6,648 bases of DNA from an uncultured Planctomycetaceae bacterium (GTDB lineage Bacteria; Planctomycetota; Planctomycetia; Planctomycetales; Planctomycetaceae). Within the stretch, counting starts at the first letter, position 1. Each line of letters opens with the position of its first letter. The DNA lies in assembly GCA_937975745.1 (NCBI GenBank), contig CALJUK010001155.1:1-6648 (forward strand), read 5' to 3'. Under the pieces are notes generated by a model. The model did no database searches and was not told the origin of the DNA. It saw only the letters and a program-made list of their open reading frames with translations. Shown here piece after piece: positions 1-5,956 of this stretch. The translations under genes and the position numbers were made by a program.

Positions 1-7
1 GGGGCGT

Positions 8-655
8 TCAGGCATCGACGAGTTCCAGAGTACACCACAGGCTTGAATCATGACCGACTGGAAACTCGGGCGCCGATACGTTGATCGTCTTCTCGCCGAG
101 CTCTGCATCGGACAGCGTGTAATAGAAGCCGATCTTGCGTGACGCTTCGATGTCGTATCCCGGCAAGACTTCCTCGGGCAGCCACACTTCTAGCAGATAA
201 CCATCTGCCTGTGGTTTCAGCCGAGTCAACGCCAGTGACACGTCACCACCGTCGGCGACTTCCCGGGCGTGGCTGATCGGCTCAATCGCCACGTTCGCCA
301 CCGGATCATCGCCGCCGTCACTCCAGGTGAAGACGAAACGTCGACAGAAGCGTGTCGCGCGGTGCACATTTCGTGTGTCGCGTGTGTCGATCAGGACTTC
401 CAGCCGATTGGCTTCCGGCGGATCGTCCACGACGGGCTTCTTCCGTCCGCGTGTCGTCAGGCTTAGCCCCAGGCCTGCCCGGTTCCAACCCAATCGGACA
501 TCGGCGAACGCCTTGCGGTCATCCAGTTCCGACGGCACGGGAATCCGACATTCCGCCGGCAAATTCAACAGCGCCTGGCCCGACTTCGGCAGCTTTGTCT
601 GTTGCGGCACACGAAATTGGTAGTGAAACAGAAAACTGGGCGGAACGATCGGCAT
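8..655 (-). CDS. Hypothetical protein with CBM9/DOMON-like beta-sandwich
   Basis: This is a 215-aa soluble protein with no signal peptide or membrane segment. I chose the ATG at 655 because residues read upstream of it (towards 970) are low-quality shadow of the opposite-strand uvrA start, while sequence from MPIVPPS onward looks coding. The ribosome binding site is weak: an AGGA lies about 13 bases upstream. After a 45-residue lead, alternating beta strands run to the C-terminus: AFADVRLGWN (about 49-58), LGLSLTTRG, RLEVLIDTRDTRN (84-96), YLLEVWLP (153-160) and KIGFYYTLSD (174-183). The order, with an Asp/Arg-rich loop after the EVLIDTRD strand and a late GFYYTLSD strand, resembles CBM9-like or DOMON-like sandwiches found in stand-alone bacterial proteins. 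Such domains bind sugars, heme or other ligands, but I cannot name a ligand here. It is divergent from uvrA with 169 bases between them. The reading frame is well supported; the fold is tentative. Confidence 0.8.
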   Translation of the reverse strand: MPIVPPSFLFHYQFRVPQQTKLPKSGQALLNLPAECRIPVPSELDDRKAFADVRLGWNRAGLGLSLTTRGRKKPVVDDPPEANRLEVLIDTRDTRNVHRATRFCRRFVFTWSDGGDDPVANVAIEPISHAREVADGGDVSLALTRLKPQADGYLLEVWLPEEVLPGYDIEASRKIGFYYTLSDAELGEKTINVSAPEFPVGHDSSLWCTLELVDA

Positions 656-824
656 AACGGCAGGGTGTTCCTGACAAGGGAAAACAGCTTCAATACGAAC
701 AATCCGACTTGCGAATTCTAGAAGCCCCCTCCACAACCTACCAGCCACCCCGTTGGCGTGACTCGCGGAAGACGTCCGCCACAGGCTAGAATCGCCCCGT
801 TCCGATCCCCGCGGAGGTGTCCCG
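656..824. promoter_or_regulatory. Divergent intergenic region with candidate -10 elements
   Basis: These 169 bases separate two divergent genes, so both promoters should lie here. On the plus strand TAGAAT at 787-792 matches the -10 consensus at five of six positions and sits 32 bases before the uvrA start; no convincing -35 lies 16-19 bases upstream (TTGGCG at 753-758 is too far). On the minus strand the same hexamer reads from 720 to 715, 60 bases before the ATG at 655, again with a poor -35. That copy lies beside the 8-base palindrome TTCTAGAA (716-723). I saw no clear LexA/SOS box. Only the -10 matches are seen; promoter function is inferred. Confidence 0.3.
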
Positions 825-827
825 TTG
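813..827 (+). promoter_or_regulatory. Ribosome binding site that fixes the TTG start of uvrA
   Basis: GGAGG at 813-817 is followed by seven bases and then TTG at 825-827. This is an ideal Shine-Dalgarno spacing. No in-frame ATG or GTG occurs close by at a suitable distance, and the protein aligns with UvrA from its first beta strand (residues 8-20), so a TTG start is the best reading. Confidence 0.8.
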
Positions 828-3431
828 TCGACAGTCGATTCAGCCGTCATCCACGTCCAGCGAGCACGGGTCCACAACCTGCAAAGTGTCGACGTAGAAA
901 TTCCCCACGGGCAACTGGTCGTCATTACGGGTGTGAGTGGCAGTGGAAAGAGTTCCCTCGCATTCGACACAATCTTCAGTGAGGGCCAACGGCGGTACCT
1001 GGCATCGTTGAGTCACACGGCTCGACAACTGATTGCGCAGCGTCCTCGACCTCCCGTCGACCGCATCGATGGACTTCCCGCGACAGTGAGCGTCAGCCAG
1101 CATGCGGCCGTTCCTGGTCGGAGGAGCACCGTTGCGACATTGACTGAACTGGCTGGCTTCCTGCAACTTCTGTTCGCCCGTTGCGGCCGGCTGCATTGCC
1201 CACAATGTGGACGCCCCGTTTCGCAGCAGTCCGAAGCGGCCATCACGGGGCGGCTCGCGTCGTTGCCGGACAAGACAAAGGTGATGTTGCTGGCTCCACT
1301 GATCCGCGGGCGGCGTGGAGCCCACCGAGCTGTTTTCGAACAGATTCTCAAGGACGGTCTCGTCCGCGCGCGTGTCGACGGCGAGATCATCGACCCGGCC
1401 TCTCCGCCGGACCTCGACAGCGGTCGAGCCCATGACATCGAAGCTGTCGCCGACCGTCTGGTAATCCGTGAAGGGATCGAAACGCGACTGGCCGAATCGG
1501 TCCGTTTCGCCTTGGAACTGGCGGCAGGAACGCTGATTGCCAGCTGCCAGATTGGTGAAGACTGGCGTGATTTGCACTTCAGCCGCAAACTGCACTGCTC
1601 ATACTGCGAGCTGGACTTTCCCGATATCGAGCCCAATACGTTCAACTTCAACAGCCCGCACGGCGCCTGTTCGACGTGCTCGGGCCTGGGTGTAATGCGG
1701 ACGGACGAGCCCTCCCCAAGAACCCGGAAGCGCCCTGCCGATCACGTCTCGACTGGCGAACCGGCCCCACTCGAGACAACGTGCCCCGACTGCCAGGGAA
1801 CACGTTTACGAGAGCTCGGGCGAAGCGTCCAACTGGGTGGGAAGACATTTCCACAGGCCGTCTCGCTGGCTGTCGACGATGCGTTGACCTTCGCCAGGCA
1901 ACTCCAGACCGAGGAAACGACCGACACGTTCACGCCTGCCGAGCGTCAAGCGGTCGAACGAATCCTTCCCCCCCTGACAGCCCGACTGCAATGCATGCTG
2001 GACGTCGGCCTGTCGTATCTTCCGCTGGACCGACTGGCCCGCACACTGTCGGGAGGCGAATTTCAACGCGCGCGGCTGGCCGCTCACCTGGGTGGGGGAC
2101 TTACGGGTGTCTGCTTTGTGTTGGATGAACCGACCACAGGCCTTCATGCGCGGGACACGGACCGCTTGCTGGACGTTCTGGATCGACTGCGGGCCAACGG
2201 CAACACAATTCTGGTCGTCGAGCACGATGTCCGCTGCATGCAACGTGCCGACCGTTTGATCGAGATTGGACCTGGAGCAGGGCAGGAGGGGGGGACAATC
2301 GTCGCGGCCGGCACTCCTGAGACAATTCGAAAGCAGGCTGGTTCGCTGACGGGGGCACTGCTGCGCGATCCGAAGTCACTTGAGGCTTACCGCTCGCCCC
2401 GCCCGATCGATTGGGAGGCCGCCATTCAGCTGCGGAATGCGAGGGTCCACAATCTGCAAAATGTTTCAACCCGCTTCCCTTTGCACGCCTTGACGTGCGT
2501 TGTGGGTGTTAGTGGCTCGGGGAAGAGTTCGCTCGTCCGTCACGCGTTGCTCCCTGGCTTACGTCGCCTGCTGACCGGTCCGGGGCGGACGCGGGCTGTC
2601 GCCGATCCGGAGACCACCGGCACCGTCGAGACCTCCCTGCCGATTGACCGGGTTGTCGAGATCGACCAGTCTCCCCTCGGTCGGAACGCGCGCTCGTGCC
2701 CGGCCACGTACTCGGGCATCTGGGACCAAGTCCGGAAATTGTTAGCGCGTTCTCGGGCCAGCCGACTGAGAGGTTGGACGTCGCGACGATTTAGTCTGAA
2801 TGCCAAAGGAGGGCGGTGCGAACTGTGCACAGGTCGCGGTGTGCGGATCATTCAGACACGTTTGATGCCGCCAGTGGAAGTCCCCTGTCCGGCATGTGCG
2901 GGGCGGCGATTCAATCGCCAGACATTGGCCGTCCAGTTCAAAGGACTCGACGCGTCGCAGTTGCTGGAACTGCGTGTGGACGAAGCGGTCGACGTCTTCG
3001 CCAATGTGGCCCGGATCCGGTCAACACTGCAGACATTCGTCGACCTGGGGCTGGGCTACCTGCAGTTGGGGCAGCGGGCTTCGACACTGTCCGGTGGCGA
3101 AGCACAGCGGGTCAAGCTGGCGACCGAGCTGGCCGGTGGCGATGGACTTGGCGAGACAGTCATCGTTCTCGACGAACCGACGGCCGGGCTACATCCGCGC
3201 GACATTGCGCGGTTGACCGAACTTCTGGGCCGATTGGTCGAAGACGGTAAGACACTGATCGTCATCGAACACGACTTATCGCTGATTTCCGCCAGCGATT
3301 GGATGATCGAACTTGGGCCCGAAGCCGGCGTGAATGGCGGCCGAATTGTTGCCGAGGGAACCCCCTCCCAGTGCTCGACAGGGGAGTCGACGTACACAAT
3401 CCGCGCGCTTCGCCAGCGAGTGGAACACTGA
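825..3431 (+). CDS. uvrA: UvrA-family excinuclease ATPase lacking the insertion domain
   Basis: This 868-aa protein belongs to the UvrA branch of ABC ATPases, the DNA-damage recognition subunit of nucleotide excision repair. First half: Walker A GVSGSGKSS (36-44, K42), Q-loop Q92, a UvrB-binding region about 125-250 with the family's MLLAPLIRGRRG and RARVDGE blocks, zinc module C258/C261/C282/C285, signature LSGGE (408-412), Walker B VLDEP (432-436) and H467. Second half: Walker A (561-569, K567), Q615, zinc module C665/C668/C688/C691, signature LSGGE (755-759), Walker B VLDEP (781-785) and H816. All catalytic residues are present, so it should be an active ATPase. The oddity is the stretch between C285 and C320: 34 residues, where E. 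coli UvrA has about 120. The insertion domain that probes DNA for lesions is therefore essentially missing. Classic class II UvrA2 shows the opposite pattern: it lacks the UvrB-binding domain. It may be a second UvrA beside a standard one elsewhere. It converges on an ATL-like gene. Family identity is near certain; a specialised role is inferred. Confidence 0.96.
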   Translation: MSTVDSAVIHVQRARVHNLQSVDVEIPHGQLVVITGVSGSGKSSLAFDTIFSEGQRRYLASLSHTARQLIAQRPRPPVDRIDGLPATVSVSQHAAVPGRRSTVATLTELAGFLQLLFARCGRLHCPQCGRPVSQQSEAAITGRLASLPDKTKVMLLAPLIRGRRGAHRAVFEQILKDGLVRARVDGEIIDPASPPDLDSGRAHDIEAVADRLVIREGIETRLAESVRFALELAAGTLIASCQIGEDWRDLHFSRKLHCSYCELDFPDIEPNTFNFNSPHGACSTCSGLGVMRTDEPSPRTRKRPADHVSTGEPAPLETTCPDCQGTRLRELGRSVQLGGKTFPQAVSLAVDDALTFARQLQTEETTDTFTPAERQAVERILPPLTARLQCMLDVGLSYLPLDRLARTLSGGEFQRARLAAHLGGGLTGVCFVLDEPTTGLHARDTDRLLDVLDRLRANGNTILVVEHDVRCMQRADRLIEIGPGAGQEGGTIVAAGTPETIRKQAGSLTGALLRDPKSLEAYRSPRPIDWEAAIQLRNARVHNLQNVSTRFPLHALTCVVGVSGSGKSSLVRHALLPGLRRLLTGPGRTRAVADPETTGTVETSLPIDRVVEIDQSPLGRNARSCPATYSGIWDQVRKLLARSRASRLRGWTSRRFSLNAKGGRCELCTGRGVRIIQTRLMPPVEVPCPACAGRRFNRQTLAVQFKGLDASQLLELRVDEAVDVFANVARIRSTLQTFVDLGLGYLQLGQRASTLSGGEAQRVKLATELAGGDGLGETVIVLDEPTAGLHPRDIARLTELLGRLVEDGKTLIVIEHDLSLISASDWMIELGPEAGVNGGRIVAEGTPSQCSTGESTYTIRALRQRVEH

Positions 3432-3750
3432 GCGCCCGACAAGCGTTATTCGCGGAAGCGGTGCCAACGACACCACCTTCGACGAGGGTTATCTCACGCT
3501 GGGATTCCACGGTAGTCAGATGGGACCGACAACAGAGTACGACATCCGCCGCGTTGCGCGACGGTTTCTGAGACCCGTTCCCGACAGGTTGTTTGCGCCT
3601 CGGCACTCGACCAGAGCTTCGTACTCCAGGCGCGATCCGGCCCAAGGCCGACTCGCCCAAAGCGTGATTCGCCCAACACCTGATGCACCCAGTGCAAAAC
3701 CGCTTGCAGTCAGGAAAAAATTTCACGAGCCCACGGACAGCGACGTTCCC
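3432..3750. other. Gap between convergent genes, no gene seen
   Basis: These 319 bases lie between the uvrA stop and the stop of the convergent ATL-like gene. Open frames crossing the gap on both strands have composition unlike proteins and overlap real genes, so I call none. It holds a short hairpin CGGCC-CAA-GGCCG (3638-3650), a direct repeat TCGCCCAA (3653-3660 and 3669-3676, 16 bases apart) and an A6T3 tract (3715-3723). No hairpin sits directly before a T-run on either strand, so no classical intrinsic terminator for uvrA is visible. Confidence 0.5.
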
Positions 3751-3765
3751 TCAGGCGACGTCGCT
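3739..3765 (-). terminator. Stem-loop overlapping the ATL-like stop codon
   Basis: AGCGACGT (3739-3746) and ACGTCGCT (3758-3765) are perfect inverted repeats, giving an 8-bp stem with an 11-base loop. The loop contains the TGA stop of the minus-strand gene (3753-3751). On the minus strand a run of six T follows, but about 18 bases beyond the stem, so it is not a textbook Rho-independent terminator. It could still mark the transcript end or shield the mRNA 3' end between the convergent genes. The repeat is seen; function is a guess. Confidence 0.3.
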
Positions 3766-4125
3766 TTCCTTGACCTCCGCAGCCTCGGCTTGGTCGTCTT
3801 CCCACACCATCAGGTGTTCTTCAAGGCCGACAACTGTGACCGCTTCGGCGTTGCCATCGACAACGGTGATCTCGAAACCGCTTTCGCGGAGAAGGCTCTC
3901 GTGTTCGGAGCCCGTTTCGATGAGACCGTCATCCGAGATCGCTCGCCACCACTGCAAGTGGGGCCACTCGCGTCGTACACTTTTCATCCCGCCCTTCTTT
4001 GCGCTGCCAGTGGATCCCGCGCTGCACCCGGCTCGTCTGGCCATTGTCTGCTAGTTCGCCACCTTGTCTGCGCGCTTGAGCTCCCACAAGATCTCAGCGA
4101 CTTCTTCAGCTCGAGACGATGCCAT
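3751..4125 (-). pseudogene. ATL-like (MGMT DNA-binding-domain) gene interrupted by in-frame TAG
   Basis: Read from the ATG at 4125 (GAAGGG ribosome binding site, 7-base spacing), one frame runs 124 codons to TGA at 3753-3751, broken only by TAG at 4053-4051 (codon 25). Ignoring that stop, the product fits alkyltransferase-like proteins, the non-catalytic relatives of O6-methylguanine-DNA methyltransferase that bind alkylated guanine and flag it for excision repair. VAN*QTMARRAG (22-33) matches human AGT VISYQQLAALAG, so the TAG sits on the base-flipping tyrosine (Tyr114). QWWRAI (58-63) occupies the place of the PCHRVV active site: the acceptor Cys is Trp, as in ATLs with PWHR, and His is also Trp. 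SDDGLIETG then LLRESGFEI follow the family's wing and C-terminal helix. The tail is acidic. A single TAC or TAT to TAG change explains the break, making this a recent pseudogene, a sequence error, or a readthrough case. Alternatively a shorter protein starts at ATG 4044 (no ribosome binding site) or ATG 3987 (AAGGG upstream); either would lack the N-terminal helix and the tyrosine. Confidence 0.7.
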
Positions 4126-4132
4126 TGACAAA

Positions 4133-4138
4133 CCCTTC
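4133..4138 (-). promoter_or_regulatory. Ribosome binding site for the ATL-like gene
   Basis: On the minus strand GAAGGG lies seven bases before the ATG at 4125. It matters because it supports initiation upstream of the in-frame TAG. The intact gene therefore began at 4125, and the open frame starting at 4044 is its truncated remainder. Confidence 0.6.
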
Positions 4139-4704
4139 ACGTTCAACCGACACATCGGTGGTCACCAGAGGCAGCCACCCGAAAGGCCACGAAACTCAGA
4201 CGGTCACCTTGGCATTGGGAACTCCGCATCAAGATGGTGCGAAGCAATGCACGCTGCCAGGTTGGCCAAACCAGGCACGAAAAGTAAACGTCTGTATCAA
4301 TCACAAGCAGTCACACGCAGTGAAACATGTGAATGAATGGTGAGTTTCAGGATATTCGATCTTCACGTTCGACTCAACCCATGTATCCACCGTGTAACCC
4401 GAACCGGAGTGTTCATCTGTCCGACACTGGCGAGCCGGTACCGATCCCCAATCCACTTGAGCAGACCAATCAATGGCAGTGGCCCGAAGCCGCAGTGCGT
4501 GTCATTCGCCAAAGCCGTAGAACCGGTTGGTGGCGAGTCTTCGGCCAGCATTCGCAGGACGAAGACGAAGCACACAGAGGTTTTGGAACCGCTTCGAGTG
4601 CGTTGCGGCACGCCGGGAAATTCACCAGACTGTCGGGCAGTCCCCTCTCAGGATTGGTCCCGAGAGCCTCGGGCGTGTGTGACCCCCTCCTCGGAACCTT
4701 CTGT
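4139..4704. other. Long region without a supportable gene
   Basis: About 565 bases separate the divergent ATL-like gene and the 151-aa protein gene. The plus-strand frame that leads into the next gene (from 4333) has protein-unlike composition before Met 4705. A minus-strand frame at 4363-4611 would start with GTG, lacks a ribosome binding site and resembles nothing I know. I see a 7-base direct repeat GGTCACC (4160-4166 and 4202-4208) and a small GC hairpin near 4659-4673. No tRNA, insertion-sequence end or CRISPR pattern was recognised. Promoters for both flanking genes should lie here, but no strong -35/-10 pair stood out. Confidence 0.5.
4659..4673 (+). other. Short GC hairpin in the leader of the next gene
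   Basis: CCCGAG (4659-4664) and CTCGGG (4668-4673) form a perfect 6-bp stem with a 3-base loop, 31 bases before the ATG at 4705. There is no T-run after it, so it is not an intrinsic terminator. It could be a leader structure or a chance palindrome in GC-rich DNA. Confidence 0.2.
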
Positions 4705-5160
4705 ATGTCATCGCAAATTCAGACCGTGCAGCGCTTCGGCGTTGAATTGTCCTGTCCGGCCAACTGGACCGTCGCCTTCGACAAGCAGCCACACGAAGCG
4801 TCTATCAGCATCACCAACGACGAGACGTCGTTCTGGTTGGTGACAATGTACTACGAATGCCCGGACCCGGAAGAAGTTCTGGCCGCGGCAGAACAGGCAT
4901 TCGAGGAAGAGTACGAGGATGTCGACATCTATGAAGCCGCGGAGACGGTCGGCAACCAGCCAACTTTGGCTCGCGACGTCGAGTTCTTCTGCGAGCAACT
5001 GACAAACACCGCGAAGCTGCGGGTTTTCTCCACAACCGATGCCACCGCCTTCCTCCTATACCAGGGAACCGACATCGAGTTGGCCGAAACGCTGCCAGTC
5101 CTGCAAGCCATTACGACGAGCCTGCGGCTTCTTGGTGACGAAGAGAGAATCATCGAGTGA
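4705..5160 (+). CDS. Small acidic conserved-type protein, possible PsbP/DcrB-like fold
   Basis: This is a 151-aa soluble, strongly acidic protein without signal peptide or membrane segment. I chose ATG 4705 because the upstream in-frame sequence looks non-coding and the domain begins right after it; GGAA (4694-4697) gives only a weak ribosome binding site. The pattern is an N-terminal strand pair with FGVELSCPANWTV (11-23), strands ASISITND and SFWLVTMYY (32-50), an acidic helix from PEEVLAAAEQAFEEEYED (55-72), then strands around DVEFFCEQL, KLRVFSTTDATAFLLYQG (104-121) and a last helix ETLPVLQAITTSLRL (128-142). The opening 'PANW' turn, the helix in the middle and the closing helix ending in 'I..SLRL' resemble small PsbP/Mog1/DUF1795 (DcrB-like) domains, often found as single-domain bacterial proteins of unknown role. 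I do not recognise the exact family. It stands alone, with long gaps on both sides. Confidence 0.82.
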   Translation: MSSQIQTVQRFGVELSCPANWTVAFDKQPHEASISITNDETSFWLVTMYYECPDPEEVLAAAEQAFEEEYEDVDIYEAAETVGNQPTLARDVEFFCEQLTNTAKLRVFSTTDATAFLLYQGTDIELAETLPVLQAITTSLRLLGDEERIIE

Positions 5161-5214
5161 GTTCTCCCCCAGCACGGCCTCTCCTCGCCTCGGGCGGTCG
5201 GCATTCTCCTGGAT

Positions 5215-5232
5215 GGCATTTACGCGAATGCC
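5215..5232 (+). terminator. Perfect hairpin downstream of the 151-aa protein gene
   Basis: GGCATT (5215-5220), six loop bases, then AATGCC (5227-5232) form a perfect 6-bp stem, 54 bases after the stop at 5160 and just before a candidate promoter. There is no T-tract behind it, so termination would need Rho or another factor. A role at the transcript end is inferred from position only. Confidence 0.3.
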
Positions 5233-5252
5233 CGTACCAGTCGGAAATCCCT

Positions 5253-5282
5253 TTGCGGTACAGCAGTTACTTGGCTTATAAT
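5253..5282 (+). promoter_or_regulatory. Candidate sigma70-type promoter with perfect -10
   Basis: TATAAT at 5277-5282 is a perfect -10 match in otherwise GC-rich DNA. TTGCGG at 5253-5258 is a half-matching -35 with an 18-base spacer. It points towards the winged-helix and TPR genes and predicts a transcript start near 5289, leaving a leader of about 385 bases. Confidence 0.45.
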
Positions 5283-5675
5283 CTGCCCGGAGTCGGGTTC
5301 GGCAGCGATTGGCCTTCGACGGTGTGACCTGATCCATCACCTTCGACTTCATCGCTGGAATCCGAATGGGCTCCCACAACTCCAAGTACCACGGTCTGTG
5401 CTCTGATCGAAATACCTCGTCAGCAGCAACTGATCTTTCTCGCAGAAGGGCCGGAGTCTCAGAGGAATTTCAAAAGCAGTGTGTGGTGCGTTGTCACTCC
5501 CGATTCTAAGGGGGCACGAAATCACCTCCTCGTCATTTTGGAACATGCTGAGGACTGCGTTGAACTGTCCGGAAAGTCCGGAGATGCGACGAACTGCAGG
5601 CGGTTGCCGAAGCGGACGACGAACTTCGCGTCCGGTTCGATTCAAGGATGCCGACAGTGTGAAGGAGTCTGGGTC

Positions 5676-5897
5676 ATGCAAACCGAACAGTTAACCGACC
5701 ACAAGAATGCAATCGGCCTGATTGCCGGTGCCATCTGGCGTTACCTGGACGACAACGGGCCAGTGACGCTCAGCCAGTTAACGCGGGAGATCGACGCTCC
5801 CCGGGACGTCGTCATGCAGGGTCTGGGCTGGCTGGCCCGCGAGAATCAAATTCGGTTCGAAGTGGACGGCCGCACTAAACGTGTGGCTCTCGGGTAA
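5676..5897 (+). CDS. Winged-helix domain protein, DUF2582 type
   Basis: This 73-aa protein is almost exactly one winged helix-turn-helix domain. I chose ATG 5676 because AAGGAG (5662-5667) lies eight bases upstream and the in-frame sequence before it (from 5481) is not protein-like. NAIGLIAGAIWRYLDDNG (11-28) is helix 1, VTLSQLTREID (30-40) helix 2, PRDVVMQGLGWLARENQI (42-59) the recognition helix, and RFEVDGRTKRVALG the wing. The IGxxAGxxW opening and the GWLAREN core are the hallmark of the DUF2582 (PF10771) family of small putative DNA-binding proteins, named here from memory. There is no ligand or oligomer domain. The TPR gene starts 59 bases after its stop on the same strand, so the two may be co-transcribed from the promoter near 5253-5282. 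Its target is unknown; family call fairly sure. Confidence 0.88.
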   Translation: MQTEQLTDHKNAIGLIAGAIWRYLDDNGPVTLSQLTREIDAPRDVVMQGLGWLARENQIRFEVDGRTKRVALG

Positions 5898-5956
5898 CCG
5901 CACGACATCACCAGCGGCAGCCTTTTGGCCAGACTGCATTCTCGGGAGTTGACTGC

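Larger units (their letters stand above)
5161..5675. other. Long intergenic region and probable mRNA leader
   Basis: These 515 bases separate two plus-strand genes. Open frames here have no recognisable protein character on either strand. The first part holds a perfect hairpin and a good promoter (listed separately), leaving nearly 390 bases that would be the leader of the 5676 gene. Within it, TCCGGA-AAG-TCCGGA (5568-5582) can form a 6-bp stem and is also a 9-base tandem repeat. The run near 5633-5642 looks a little like a tRNA T-loop, but the stems do not pair. No known riboswitch was recognised. Confidence 0.45.

Noticed and set aside
656..970. Extension of the first minus-strand gene up to 970
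   Set aside because: The extra 105 residues are compositionally unlike the rest and overlap the 5' end of uvrA, whose start is fixed by a strong ribosome binding site.
3653..3676. Repeated TCGCCCAA as a possible repeat array
   Set aside because: There are only two copies with a 16-base period and no further units, so neither a CRISPR nor an iteron array is supported.
3334..4128. 264-codon open frame on the plus strand
   Set aside because: It overlaps the end of uvrA and runs antisense to the ATL-like gene; its residues show no domain pattern and it lacks a ribosome binding site.
4363..4611. 82-codon frame on the minus strand
   Set aside because: It would need a GTG start with no ribosome binding site, has an unremarkable codon pattern and no recognisable motif. 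It is not excluded, but not supportable.
4333..4704. N-terminal extension of the 151-aa protein
   Set aside because: The sequence is rich in Ser, Arg and Pro without secondary-structure pattern, while the folded domain begins right at Met 4705.
5625..5655. tRNA-like GGTTCGATTC
   Set aside because: The flanking bases do not pair into a T-stem and no acceptor, D or anticodon arms could be formed around it.
5481..5675. N-terminal extension of the winged-helix protein
   Set aside because: AAGGAG eight bases before ATG 5676 and the domain boundary both fix the start there; the upstream frame is not protein-like.
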